Assembly (NCBI RefSeq): GCF_039542305.1
Contig: NZ_BAABHW010000001.1
Coordinates: forward strand, 186,001 to 250,000
Direction of reading: 5' to 3'
Length of the DNA: 64,000 bases
Source of the DNA: Roseibacterium beibuensis
GTDB lineage: Bacteria > Pseudomonadota > Alphaproteobacteria > Rhodobacterales > Rhodobacteraceae
How positions within the stretch are numbered: the stretch's first letter is position 1; each line of letters opens with the position of its first letter. A program made the translations under genes and the position numbers. Of the stretch, positions 18,700 to 29,063 are shown piece by piece. The notes beneath the pieces are model-generated. The model had not been told where the DNA came from. It ran no database searches and saw only the letters and a list, made by a program, of their open reading frames with translations.

Positions 18700-18930
18700 T
18701 GGCTCCTGCGACCCGGATCGCCCGGGCGTGGATCGAAGCGCCCATCCGCAGATCAGGACCCTGAAAGCGGTGGGCGGCACGCGCCTGCAACCCGTGGATC
18801 GCGGCGAAGGGACGGCGATCGTGCTGATCCACGGGCTGATGGGCCAGATGCGGAACTGCGCTCCCTAACGTGCCGAAAGTCTGGCCGAGCGCCATCGCGT
18901 TGTCCTCGTCGATCCAACCCGCAGTTACCT
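18700..18930 (+). pseudogene. Alpha/beta-hydrolase relic
   Basis: In one frame the DNA encodes GGTRLQPVDRGEGTAIVLIH then GLMGQMRNCAP, a stop (TAA 18866-18868), and RAESLAERHRVVLVD. This is the first strand, oxyanion-hole HG and second strand of an alpha/beta hydrolase (family pattern VDRGEGPxIVLIHGLMGQMRNF...LAERHRVVLVDRPG). The catalytic Ser, Asp and His regions are gone; the sequence breaks off before the GFA gene. The start region is not clear. Confidence 0.7.
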
Positions 18931-18990
18931 GAGATCAATGAGAATACATTCGACTGGCGGAAAACGGCTTGTCTGTCTAGAGGAGTACGA

Positions 18991-19401
18991 ATGAACGATA
19001 ATCCAATCACCGGGCAATGCCTTTGTGGCGCTGTGAAATTCCGCATATCGGGAGAATTCCAGGCCTTTTTCCTGTGTCACTGCTCCCGCTGCCGCAAGGA
19101 CAGCGGTTCGGCTCATTCCGCAAACTTGTTTTCGTCCACTGCCAGTCTGACCTGGGTGTCAGGTGCGGAAAGCGTCAAGACATTCCAGCTGTCCGGTACG
19201 CGCCACGTGAAGTGCTTTTGCTCCGACTGCGGGTCCGCGCTGCCAGTTTCCCAGCCGGAGGTTGGTTTGCTTGTGGTGCCGGCAGGGTCGCTCGACAGCC
19301 GGATCGACATACGGCCCAACGCGCATATCTGTTGGTCCAGTCGCGCGGATTGGGACAACGATCTTGCCTCCATCCAAAGGATCGAAGGGCTTCCAGCCTG
19401 A
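18991..19401 (+). CDS. GFA/CENP-V zinc-binding protein
   Basis: A 136-residue GFA-family protein. The eight zinc-ligand Cys are all present: C10 and C12 (CLCG), C29, C31 and C34 (CHCSRC), C75, C77 and C80 (CFCSDC). The founding member was described as a glutathione-dependent formaldehyde-activating enzyme, but most relatives have no known function. ATG 18991 follows AGGAG at six bases. It stands between a hydrolase relic and a VOC gene within the IS-bounded segment. Confidence 0.88.
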   Translation: MNDNPITGQCLCGAVKFRISGEFQAFFLCHCSRCRKDSGSAHSANLFSSTASLTWVSGAESVKTFQLSGTRHVKCFCSDCGSALPVSQPEVGLLVVPAGSLDSRIDIRPNAHICWSSRADWDNDLASIQRIEGLPA

Positions 19402-19694
19402 ATGGTCGAGCCGATGATATGTCTCGGGCAACAACCAGTCCATGAGGACGGGACCGTCAGCTTCGGTCCACGCCGCAGAGTTTCGACCACCTCATGTTGC
19501 TGTGGGGGCAGGGTGTCTGGTTCGATGACGCTGCGGTACACCGCTGCTGGCCGTCATGCATGACCGGTTTGGGCTGGCCAGTTCCCGGAATGGGCGTAGC
19601 GGCATCGGACTGATATCGCTTGCCGGCGATCCTGCCGGTATAGTGTGCCCATCGTGGATTGTCGGAGCAGTTGCAGGCATCTAACCTCCACGCC

Positions 19695-20141
19695 ATGAGC
19701 GAATCTTTGCAGCCCCGTCTCTCGATCGTCACTCTTGGCGTCCAGTCTCTCGACAGGGCGCGGCGCTTTTACGTAGATGGCTTGCGCTGGCCTCTCGCGC
19801 CGCATTCCAACGAGAACATTGCGTTCATCCAGATGCCCGGCATGATGTTGGCGCTTTTCGCGCGCGGCGATCTCGCCGCCGACGCTGGCGTCACGATGGA
19901 GGCCGTAAAGGTACCACCGGTGACACTGGCCTATCTTGTCCGAGACGAGGCCGAAATCCAGCCCATCCTTCGTCTTGCCTCGGCGGCCGGTGGCCGGGTG
20001 GTGATGGGGCCGACGCAGAGAGAATGGGGCGGCATCTCCGGTTATATGGCCGATCCCGATGGATTTCTTTGGGAGATCGCCTTCAATCCCTTCGTGACAC
20101 TGGGACCCGATGGCGCCATGGCGGCGGTCGACGGGGAGTGA
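19695..20141 (+). CDS. VOC (glyoxalase/bleomycin-resistance fold) protein
   Basis: A 148-residue protein of the vicinal oxygen chelate superfamily: paired beta-alpha-beta-beta-beta units starting LSIVTLGVQSLDRARRFYVD and ending GGISGYMADPDGFLWEIAFN, where the Glu of WEIAFN is a usual metal ligand. It may be a glyoxalase-like isomerase, dioxygenase or small-molecule-binding protein; the substrate is not predictable. ATG 19695 lacks a strong ribosome site. About 290 bp on its left hold no recognisable gene. Confidence 0.85.
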   Translation: MSESLQPRLSIVTLGVQSLDRARRFYVDGLRWPLAPHSNENIAFIQMPGMMLALFARGDLAADAGVTMEAVKVPPVTLAYLVRDEAEIQPILRLASAAGGRVVMGPTQREWGGISGYMADPDGFLWEIAFNPFVTLGPDGAMAAVDGE

Positions 20142-20263
20142 ACCGTCGCTCCGCAAGCCTCTCAGCCGAACAGGGCAGGCGTAATCGGTCTTTGGTGCAA
20201 GGGCCGCGCACATCGCTACTATTAAAACCGACGTGACTCACCGACCGAAATCGAGAAGTGGAC

Positions 20264-20475
20264 ATGTCTGATCTCTTCTGACTGAAAGATCTGCCAAGGG
20301 CGTGTCCGGCGCCCTTCTTGGCCGGTCCCGCAGCACACCGCGGGTTTTTGATCGGCCTGTGCCGAGCGGGATCATGTTCGGGCGCCGGAAGGACCGGCGT
20401 CGCGTCGCCGCCCGTTGCGACAGATCCCCGGCCCTATTCCTCTCAGGAAGCGCGCGCGCAGCCACCGACTTGGTC
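20264..20475 (+). pseudogene. IS5-family transposase remnant (both ends, centre deleted)
   Basis: ATG 20264 opens MSDLF, stop, LKDL, the decayed start of an IS5-family transposase. About 100 bp on, another frame gives IMFGRRKDRRRVAARCDRSP then ALFLSGSARAAT, which matches the conserved C-terminus (IMFGRLKDWRRVATRYDRCPxxFLSAIALAAT) including the position of the last DDE-fold helix. The central several hundred bases are gone. The DNA around both ATGs (16371 and 20264) is alike, so both derive from related elements in the same orientation. Confidence 0.75.
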
Positions 20476-20646
20476 CGGCCCGGAAGCAATGAATCACGAG
20501 CCTGGAAAGCCTGCGAGCGGCCCATATCGAGACAATGCTGAACCTCTTGAACAAGACGCCTTTCTGAAGCCGAGGTCCCCAGGGATCACGTCGACAACCC
20601 GTTAGCTTCCACCTCCAAACCTAGAAATTGGTAGCCATCTGTCGAA

Positions 20647-20675
20647 TAGACAGAATTCTGTCATAATGGTATAAG
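20647..20675 (+). promoter_or_regulatory. Promoter with MarR-type palindrome upstream of the ABM gene
   Basis: TAGACA (20647-20652) and TATAAG (20670-20675) are 17 bp apart. Overlapping the -35 box is the perfect 14-bp palindrome GACAGAATTCTGTC (20649-20662), preceded by a second inverted pair CTGTC-GAATA-GACAG (20639-20653). The same GACAG-N4-CTGTC element precedes the marR gene at 22101, so this is a likely operator of that regulator. Confidence 0.65.
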
Positions 20676-20702
20676 TGCGTCATTGCGACCTTGGAGGAAA
20701 TC

Positions 20703-21092
20703 ATGCTCGCCCCTTCGACACCAGAACCAGGTTTTCGTCGCGCCAAGGCGGCGCTCGCTCTCGGTTTTTCTCTGTGTGCAGGTGCTCCTGCACTCGCGGA
20801 TGTGACGTTGATAAATGTCTTCGAGGTGCCGGAGGGCCGCCTGAGCGAAACCATCTCCGCTTGGGAAGCTGCGCGCGACTACCTCGAAGAACAGCCAGGA
20901 TATGTGTCCACGGAACTTCACCGGGCCCTCGCCGAGGACGCGCGCTTTGCACTTGTCAATGTCGCAATCTGGAGAAGCGTGGACGACTTCATGGCCGCGT
21001 CGCGCGCCATGGCCGAGAACGACCTTTTTCCTGAGGTCGAGGGGCTCGGGGTCAACCCGGCACTGTATCGCGTGATCGAAGGGGCCGAATGA
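20703..21092 (+). CDS. Exported antibiotic-biosynthesis-monooxygenase-fold protein
   Basis: A 129-residue protein with a signal peptide (about 1-32, ending APALA) and a ferredoxin-like ABM domain: VTLINVFEVPEGRLSETISA, PGYVSTELHR, ALVNVAIWRSVDDF. Such domains act as small heme- or quinone-modifying monooxygenases or as plain binding folds; a periplasmic form is uncommon. ATG 20703 follows GGAGG directly. It is one base upstream of the cytochrome b561 gene, so the two form an operon and may share a redox role. Confidence 0.8.
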   Translation: MLAPSTPEPGFRRAKAALALGFSLCAGAPALADVTLINVFEVPEGRLSETISAWEAARDYLEEQPGYVSTELHRALAEDARFALVNVAIWRSVDDFMAASRAMAENDLFPEVEGLGVNPALYRVIEGAE

Positions 21093-21093
21093 A

Positions 21094-21657
21094 ATGAGCA
21101 TCTCTCCGAACGCCCATGCGTTGCCGACCGCGTATACGATGCTGGCCAAAACTCTACATTGGACGGTCGCGACCGTGTTGACCTTCGTGTTTCTCAGTGG
21201 TTTTGCGGCCGATAGTGCCTCAATGCCGGAAAGCTCAGGGGCGCTTCGCGCCCATCTGGCCTTCGGTCTAAGCGTCGGAGCCTTGACGATCCTACGCCTT
21301 GCAGCATGGCTTACCTTCGATCGGCGGCCCGCGCCCGTATCTCACCCGGTTGTGCTGGAGTCAGTGGTCGCACGCACCACGCACATCCTTCTTTATATCG
21401 TACCGCTGGGTATGGTCATCAGTGGTGTTGCCATGGTCGCGGTGTCCGACGCTGCCCCGGTGATTTTCGGCGGAGAAGGCGATCTTCCACGCTTCGAAAC
21501 GCTGCCCCCGCGTGCGGCACACGGGTTTGGCGCGTCTCTTTTGCTCGCTCTCCTGACGTTCCATATCGGCGCAGCATTGTGGCATCAGTTCGTCCGCCGG
21601 GATGGCATTATGCGGCGAATGGGGCTGGGATGGCTGTTCGGTGGATCTGTGAAATGA
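21094..21657 (+). CDS. Cytochrome b561 family protein
   Basis: A 187-residue four-helix membrane cytochrome b of the bacterial CybB type. Heme-ligand His are visible in KTLHWTVAT (helix 1), RAHLAFGLSV (helix 2) and LLALLTFHIGAALWHQFVRR (helix 4), and ARTTHILLYIVPL gives helix 3. It would oxidise quinol or superoxide and exchange electrons across the inner membrane. It follows the ABM gene after one base and ends just before a strong hairpin. Confidence 0.88.
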   Translation: MSISPNAHALPTAYTMLAKTLHWTVATVLTFVFLSGFAADSASMPESSGALRAHLAFGLSVGALTILRLAAWLTFDRRPAPVSHPVVLESVVARTTHILLYIVPLGMVISGVAMVAVSDAAPVIFGGEGDLPRFETLPPRAAHGFGASLLLALLTFHIGAALWHQFVRRDGIMRRMGLGWLFGGSVK

Positions 21658-21660
21658 CAC

Positions 21661-21687
21661 ATTGGGGCCGCTTGAAGCGGCCCCAAT
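21661..21687 (+). terminator. Hairpin after cytochrome b561
   Basis: Perfect 11-bp stem ATTGGGGCCGC / GCGGCCCCAAT with a TTGAA loop, four bases after the stop. There is no long T-run, but its position and stability suit an operon end. Confidence 0.75.
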
Positions 21688-22062
21688 GCCCTTGAATGGG
21701 TTCGCATCCGCTCGTTCGGGGTCAGGACCCAATGACAAGGCTCCATGCCTCGGGTTTGCCGCTCGATAAGCGAGCGGAGACACGAGCCTCTTTTCTGGAT
21801 CGCCGAGATATAGGCGGCGTGCCTCGCCCGGCTTTGTAACGGCGCCTGGCAAGCCTCGGATTGACGCCCCGCGCGTGCTGTCTTGCATGATATTTCTGAA
21901 CGCCAAGGTGTTGCGCTGCTGCGCCGCGCCTGAAGGGTTTGGCCCCCTAAGCCCCTCATCCCGGCGGGCTGACCGCCGATCTGTCTGGAAGCTCGCGATA
22001 GGCCGATTGGTTTCCGCTTTCCATTGCTCCGCTTCACCTCCAAAATAGATGCACACTTCACA
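21688..22062. other. Gene-free stretch before marR
   Basis: About 375 bp with no recognised protein. It includes a small dyad GGGTC-AG-GACCC near 21718 and an open minus-strand frame without family resemblance. Its right end carries the marR promoter. Confidence 0.35.
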
Positions 22063-22065
22063 ATG

Positions 22066-22079
22066 GACAGCTTGCTGTC
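22066..22079 (+). promoter_or_regulatory. MarR-type palindrome upstream of marR
   Basis: GACAGCTTGCTGTC is a 14-bp dyad (arms GACAGC/GCTGTC) 21 bp before the marR start. Aligned with the palindrome at 20649 it shares 17 of 21 bases over GACAG-N4-CTGTCA-N-AATGG. It is a likely autoregulatory operator. Confidence 0.65.
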
Positions 22080-22100
22080 AAAATGGGGATATGCTACAGT

Positions 22101-22556
22101 ATGAGCGAACACGATGAAAAGAGTGCCTTGGTGACTGACATCATGCTCGAGACTTTCCGGTTGAACGGGACACTTCTGGCCGCAGGCGATGCCTTGGTGG
22201 CCGATCTCGGCCTAACCAGTGCCAGGTGGCAGGTCTTGGGCGCCGTCATTCTGGAGGACCGTCCGCTGACCGTTGCGCAGATCGCCCGGCGCATGGGCCT
22301 GACGCGCCAGTCGGTGCAGCGCGTGGTCTCTGACCTTGAGGCGGTGCAGCTGGTCCGGTTCGAAGACAATCCCGACCACAAGCGCGCGAAACTGGTGGCG
22401 CTGACAGAGGCTGGCGAAGCCGCCTATGCCGAGGCCGACACTCGACAGATCGCTTGGGCCCGAGACCTCGCAGATGGCATGGAGCCTGGCGCGCTCTCAA
22501 CGACCGTTCGGGTTCTCCAACTGCTGAGGGCGCGCAACGAGGCCCGCGAACAATAG
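22101..22556 (+). CDS. MarR-family transcriptional regulator
   Basis: A 151-residue MarR protein with the winged helix-turn-helix at about 50-110: LTSARWQVLGAVILED, LTVAQIARRMGLTRQSVQRV (recognition helix) and the wing FEDNPDHKRAKLVALT. Such proteins bind palindromes as dimers and are released by small phenolic or oxidising ligands. ATG 22101 is close to a GACAG-N4-CTGTC dyad. It is followed by a small membrane-protein gene and probably also controls the ABM/cytochrome b561 operon, whose promoter bears the same dyad. Confidence 0.9.
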   Translation: MSEHDEKSALVTDIMLETFRLNGTLLAAGDALVADLGLTSARWQVLGAVILEDRPLTVAQIARRMGLTRQSVQRVVSDLEAVQLVRFEDNPDHKRAKLVALTEAGEAAYAEADTRQIAWARDLADGMEPGALSTTVRVLQLLRARNEAREQ

Positions 22557-22594
22557 AGCGCCGGGCGGTCCGGTGCGTCATGAAGGAGCATGCA

Positions 22595-23053
22595 ATGAAA
22601 CGAAACGCACATCGGATCGCAGGCGGGCTGGCTTTCCTGCTGATCGCCGGGTTCTGGACGTCAACCGTCATCTCGGAACTGTCCGGATCTCAAGAATCCA
22701 TTGCCACGGTCAAGACCGCGATCCTTTGGTTGATGACGGTATTGATCCCGTCGCTGATGATCACAGGGGCGTCGGGTTTTTCCCTGGCCGACGGGCGTCG
22801 GAGCGGTCTGTTGGACCGGAAGCGGCGCAGAATGCCGATCATCGCGGCCAACGGCCTGATTGTTCTGCTGCCATCTGCGTTTTTCCTCGCCAGCAGGGCC
22901 AGCGCTGGCGTGTTCGACTCATGGTTCTACGCGGTGCAGGCGCTCGAGTTGATTGCGGGGGCACTTAATCTGGCGCTGATCGGTGCAAATATCCGTGCAG
23001 GCATGCGCATGACAGGCCGCCTGCGCCGAAAGCCGGTGACGTCACACGGTTAA
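22595..23053 (+). CDS. Four-helix membrane protein, unknown function
   Basis: A 152-residue protein with four hydrophobic segments (about 9-26, 41-63, 82-101 and 112-133) separated by a basic loop (RRSGLLDRKRRRMPII). I do not recognise a named family. ATG 22595 has AGGAG seven bases upstream, better than an in-frame ATG five codons earlier. It follows marR by 38 bp and is probably co-transcribed and co-regulated with it. Confidence 0.75.
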   Translation: MKRNAHRIAGGLAFLLIAGFWTSTVISELSGSQESIATVKTAILWLMTVLIPSLMITGASGFSLADGRRSGLLDRKRRRMPIIAANGLIVLLPSAFFLASRASAGVFDSWFYAVQALELIAGALNLALIGANIRAGMRMTGRLRRKPVTSHG

Positions 23054-23743
23054 TGTCTTCGCTGGCCAGATCCGTGGCGGAGGTGCCACTTAGCGGACAC
23101 TGACAAGTGCCACACCACCATGGCGGCCGAGTGGATGACCTGCGAAAGGGCCATCCACTCGGTCGCCATGTTTGCCATGCGTGAGGGTGCCGCCGGACTC
23201 GCGTGCGTCTGGCGCGGCCAGATCACCGGCGCGGCGCTGGACTGGCGGCTGAGACATTCAACTGCAACGAGACCCACGCCACGATGCGCAGGTCCGAACG
23301 CCGCAGCGCTCGTCTGGCAAAAGGCCTGCGTCCTGTTCGGCGCCAACGACCCGGCCCGCTTGCCCGGTTGACGGGGCGGGGTCTGGCCCGCCGGTCTGCA
23401 CGCCGTTTTGATACGTCAAGCCGTCATCATGCGGCTCAAGCTCGAACAGGCTGCCGAGCAGATGGCCGGCAGCGTGGCCGATGGTGATCGTCTCGCACCG
23501 AATGACACCAAGGTCTTGAGGTTCGAGACGCTGAACGCACCTGGTGCACCGGTCTTTCGATACGTCTAGGGAATGGCGCTTCTCAACTCTGACGGATACG
23601 GACCACCCCCGCGGCCCGCTTCAAGGGGCGGGAGCGTCGGACGCGGCGCATTTTCGGCGGGGGGCACGGACGGCGGCGTCGCTTGAACCAAGATCTCCGC
23701 CCGTGTTGCGACGGACATGGCTTGTGCGAGAATCTGCAGCATG
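23054..23743. other. 690-bp gene-free region
   Basis: No recognisable gene. Several open frames exist on the plus strand but none resembles a known protein; one short stretch (MRLKLEQAAEQMAGSVADGD, from about 23428) looks protein-like but ends in a stop and has no clear start. A large inverted repeat near the left end is listed separately. Probably eroded accessory DNA. Confidence 0.4.
23119..23170. repeat. 19-bp near-perfect inverted repeat
   Basis: Arms CATGGCGGCCGAGTGGATG (23119-23137) and CATCCACTCGGTCGCCATG (23152-23170) pair with a single mismatch around a 14-base loop. No T-run follows. It lies 66 bp after the four-helix membrane gene and may be a processing or termination hairpin or a relic of a mobile-element end. 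Confidence 0.7.
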
Positions 23744-24697
23744 TCACCGCTCCATTGCGTTTTCGGATAGATGGGCTTTCCGCAAGCTGGCCAAGGTCAG
23801 GCCGTAGATGCAGGCAACGACGACAGCCAAGGCGAGCACCTGGTATGACGCGATCGCATCCCCGAGGAACGGCACCGCCAAAACCATGGTGAGCGCTGGC
23901 CAGGGCGTGGTGATCGAACTTGCCAGCGACACGTCGATATGGCGCACCGCATAGAACCAAACGATAAGTTCGAGGAAGTAGACCAGTCCCATCAGCGCCG
24001 ACATCGGTTGCCAAATGGCCGCTCCAGCCGCCGACAGCCCGGCCGGAAAGATCAGAATGACAACTGCCGCCAAGAATGCCGCCGAGATTGACACGCGAAA
24101 GAACGTCACCTGCGCGGGCGTGACAGGTGTATGGCTTAGTTCCTCCTTGATGATCACATGGGCAATGCTCCAGAGGAATGGAACGCCGAGCGAAACCAGG
24201 AACCACGGTGACAGACCAGACATGCGGAAGGTGCCACCGGTGCCCAGGTAATACAGTGCGGCGAGCAGGATCGCTGTCAGAGCAAGCTCAACGGGCGTTT
24301 TCCGACGCTTGAGAAAGAGGCTTTCCCACAGGATCGCAAACAATGGATAGGCTTGGATGGCGATTGCCGCATTCGTAGCGCCTGCCTGTTCGACACCGAG
24401 AACGTAGAGATACGTCGAAAGCCCAAAAAGCGCGCCTGTAAAAAGCGCGACCAGCCCCACGCGGCGTCGCGCCCTCACAGTCAGTTCCGCACCGAAGATG
24501 CCGCGCACCCCCCGCCCGTATTCCATTGCAAAGACCGGCAGCGCAAAGACGACCTGCCAGACGGACAGGGCAAGCGCAAAGCTGAGCGCATCCAGCGCGG
24601 TGGGGCGCAAGTTCGCGATGATCGGCATGACGCCAAGGAGCGTGAGACTGAGGAAAGAGAGGGCGATGCCTTTGCCGGCAGACGGGGAGAAAGCCAT
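23744..24697 (-). CDS. EamA/DMT-superfamily exporter
   Basis: A 317-residue inner-membrane protein with about ten transmembrane helices in two EamA repeats (residues about 8-145 and 165-300). Motifs such as YLYVLGVEQAGATNAAIAIQAYPLFAI (helices 3-4, shown in parts across residues 90-118) and VSLASSITTPWPALTMVL fit the family. Members export amino acids or metabolites. ATG 24697 is preceded by AGGAA. It is divergent from a MocR-type regulator with 85 bp between starts, so it is the likely target of that regulator. Confidence 0.87.
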   Translation of the reverse strand: MAFSPSAGKGIALSFLSLTLLGVMPIIANLRPTALDALSFALALSVWQVVFALPVFAMEYGRGVRGIFGAELTVRARRRVGLVALFTGALFGLSTYLYVLGVEQAGATNAAIAIQAYPLFAILWESLFLKRRKTPVELALTAILLAALYYLGTGGTFRMSGLSPWFLVSLGVPFLWSIAHVIIKEELSHTPVTPAQVTFFRVSISAAFLAAVVILIFPAGLSAAGAAIWQPMSALMGLVYFLELIVWFYAVRHIDVSLASSITTPWPALTMVLAVPFLGDAIASYQVLALAVVVACIYGLTLASLRKAHLSENAMER

Positions 24698-24767
24698 GGT
24701 GCAGTTCCTGAAAAGTGCATTGACGATTGCAGCTATTGCGCCGTACTTGGATGGGTGCAATTGAATT

Positions 24768-24784
24768 ATTGATACGATAGCAAT
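24768..24784. promoter_or_regulatory. Inverted repeat at the MocR start
   Basis: ATTGATA-CGA-TAGCAAT is a 17-bp dyad with one mismatch that overlaps the first two bases of the MocR start codon, inside the 85-bp divergent promoter region. It may be the operator used by the MocR regulator for itself and the exporter. Confidence 0.4.
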
Positions 24785-26171
24785 GTGGAAACCTGACCTT
24801 GGTGCCCGGAGCGGCCCTCAATACCTGAGGATTGTCGAGGCGATGGCCGACAGCATCTCGAGGGGCGCTCTCGCGCCCGGGGAACGCCTGCCGCCCCATC
24901 GCGAACTTGCCTATCAACTGGGGGTCTCGGCCAATACAACGAGCCGAGCCTATGCAGAGGCTGTACGCCGCGGGCTTCTGCGCGGCGAAGTCGGACGCGG
25001 CACCTACGTGCGCGGATTGGAGGCGCAGGCACCGGGCGACTCCGCGAACACGCTCTTACGCAAATGCGAAGGCCCGATAGATCTTTCGCGCAACCTGCCC
25101 TTCCCCGGCTTCGCAGAGCCACATATCCGTCACGTCCTCGGCGAGATATCGAGCGGACCGGCGTTATCCGCCTTGCTCGACTATCAGAACGAAACAGACC
25201 TCGGGGGCCATGCAGAGGCGGGTTGCGCGTGGCTGGCGCAGTGCGGCGTACCGGCGTCGCCAGAGGAGGTGGTGGCGACGGTCGGGGCGCAACACGCCCT
25301 GTTCATCGTCCTTTCCGGGCTGCTCAAACGGGGCGACCTGCTGTTGACAGAGTCGCTGACCTACATGCCGGTCCTTGCGATGGCCGAAAGGCTGGGCCTG
25401 TATACCGCGCAGGTAGAGACGGACGACGGCGGCATCCTTCCCGAGAGTGTTGAGGCGCTCTGCAAGACCGCGCGTCCGCGCGCTCTGTACCTTTCACCCA
25501 CCTTGCAGGCACCGACCACGATAACCCTGCCCGACGAACGGCGCGTGGCGCTTGCGGAGATCGCTTTGCGCCACGACCTGTTGTTGATCGAGGACGACGT
25601 CTTCGGCCCACTCAAGCCGGATCGGCCCGCACCGATCGCCACGCGGGCGCCGGAGAAAACACTTTACATCACCAGCCTGTCAAAGGCGGTGGCGCCCGGG
25701 CTGCGCGTGGGTTTCGTGCGCGCCCCGGCCCGCTGCGCGCCCGCCTTGCGCCATGCGGTCAACCTCACGGCCTGGATGGCGCCGCCTCTGACACTCGAAG
25801 TTGCGTCACGCCTGATCCACGGCGGCACGGCTTCGACCCTTGCGATGCAGCAGCGCGGCCTCGCGACACAGCGGAAGGCACTTGCGCGCGCGGTTCTCGG
25901 CGACACAACCGGGCGCGCCGATCCGAGCGGGCTGCATCTGTGGCTTCCTCTTCCCGAGGGCATGCGCGCCGACAGCTTTTGTCTGGCCTGCGCAAGACGA
26001 GACGTGTTGGTGACGGAGGCGCGAAGCTTCGCGGTCGATGCATCGCGGGCACCTGAAGCTGTCAGACTGTGCCTTAGCCACGAACCAAATGAGGCGCGCG
26101 TCGAGAAGGGCCTGAGCGTGATCGCGGATCTCTTGCGTGAGCCATCGTCCGTGCAACCACTTAGCCTGTGA
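24783..26171 (+). CDS. MocR-type (GntR/aminotransferase) regulator
   Basis: A 462-residue fusion of an N-terminal GntR winged helix (about 10-80: LAPGERLPPHRELAYQLGV, NTTSRAYAEAVRRGL) and a fold-type I aminotransferase-like domain. The PLP-binding Lys lies in ITSLSKAVAPGLRVGFV and the Asp in LLIEDDVFGPL. These regulators use PLP or its adducts as effectors and usually control a neighbouring PLP-synthesis or transport gene. The adjacent divergent gene is an EamA exporter, so it likely senses an amine or amino acid and controls efflux. The start is nearly leaderless; no clear ribosome site is visible. Confidence 0.9.
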   Translation: MWKPDLGARSGPQYLRIVEAMADSISRGALAPGERLPPHRELAYQLGVSANTTSRAYAEAVRRGLLRGEVGRGTYVRGLEAQAPGDSANTLLRKCEGPIDLSRNLPFPGFAEPHIRHVLGEISSGPALSALLDYQNETDLGGHAEAGCAWLAQCGVPASPEEVVATVGAQHALFIVLSGLLKRGDLLLTESLTYMPVLAMAERLGLYTAQVETDDGGILPESVEALCKTARPRALYLSPTLQAPTTITLPDERRVALAEIALRHDLLLIEDDVFGPLKPDRPAPIATRAPEKTLYITSLSKAVAPGLRVGFVRAPARCAPALRHAVNLTAWMAPPLTLEVASRLIHGGTASTLAMQQRGLATQRKALARAVLGDTTGRADPSGLHLWLPLPEGMRADSFCLACARRDVLVTEARSFAVDASRAPEAVRLCLSHEPNEARVEKGLSVIADLLREPSSVQPLSL

Positions 26172-26298
26172 TCCGATCCGCTTGAGGAAAGCGCCGCTTC
26201 TTGCGATTTGGCCCTGGACCCATTGACCTGGCCGCAGATCGGGCATGGGGGGGAAAGTTCAATGGTTTTAACGGTTCAGTTTGGGCCGATTCACAACC

Positions 26299-28839
<2,541 letters not shown>

Positions 28840-29063
28840 CGCCTGCGTCCTGTTCCGGCGTTCGGGTCCGAGGGTATCGTGACCGTGGCGCGCGGCGTTG
28901 ATCCGGGTCAAGGGCGGCCGCGATGGGGTGTCAAATACCGCACAGGCGCGGCTGCACTGTTTCAAAGGCAACGGCTTTTCTTGCATTTTCTGCGCCGCCG
29001 TCTCTATTTTCGCCACAATCCACCGCCAGGACGAGCGGAAAGAAAAAACGACGAGGCATGGTT

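Noticed and set aside
21585..22112. Minus-strand frame between cytochrome b561 and marR
   Set aside because: Arg/Ser-rich shadow-like composition, crosses the marR promoter and a terminator.
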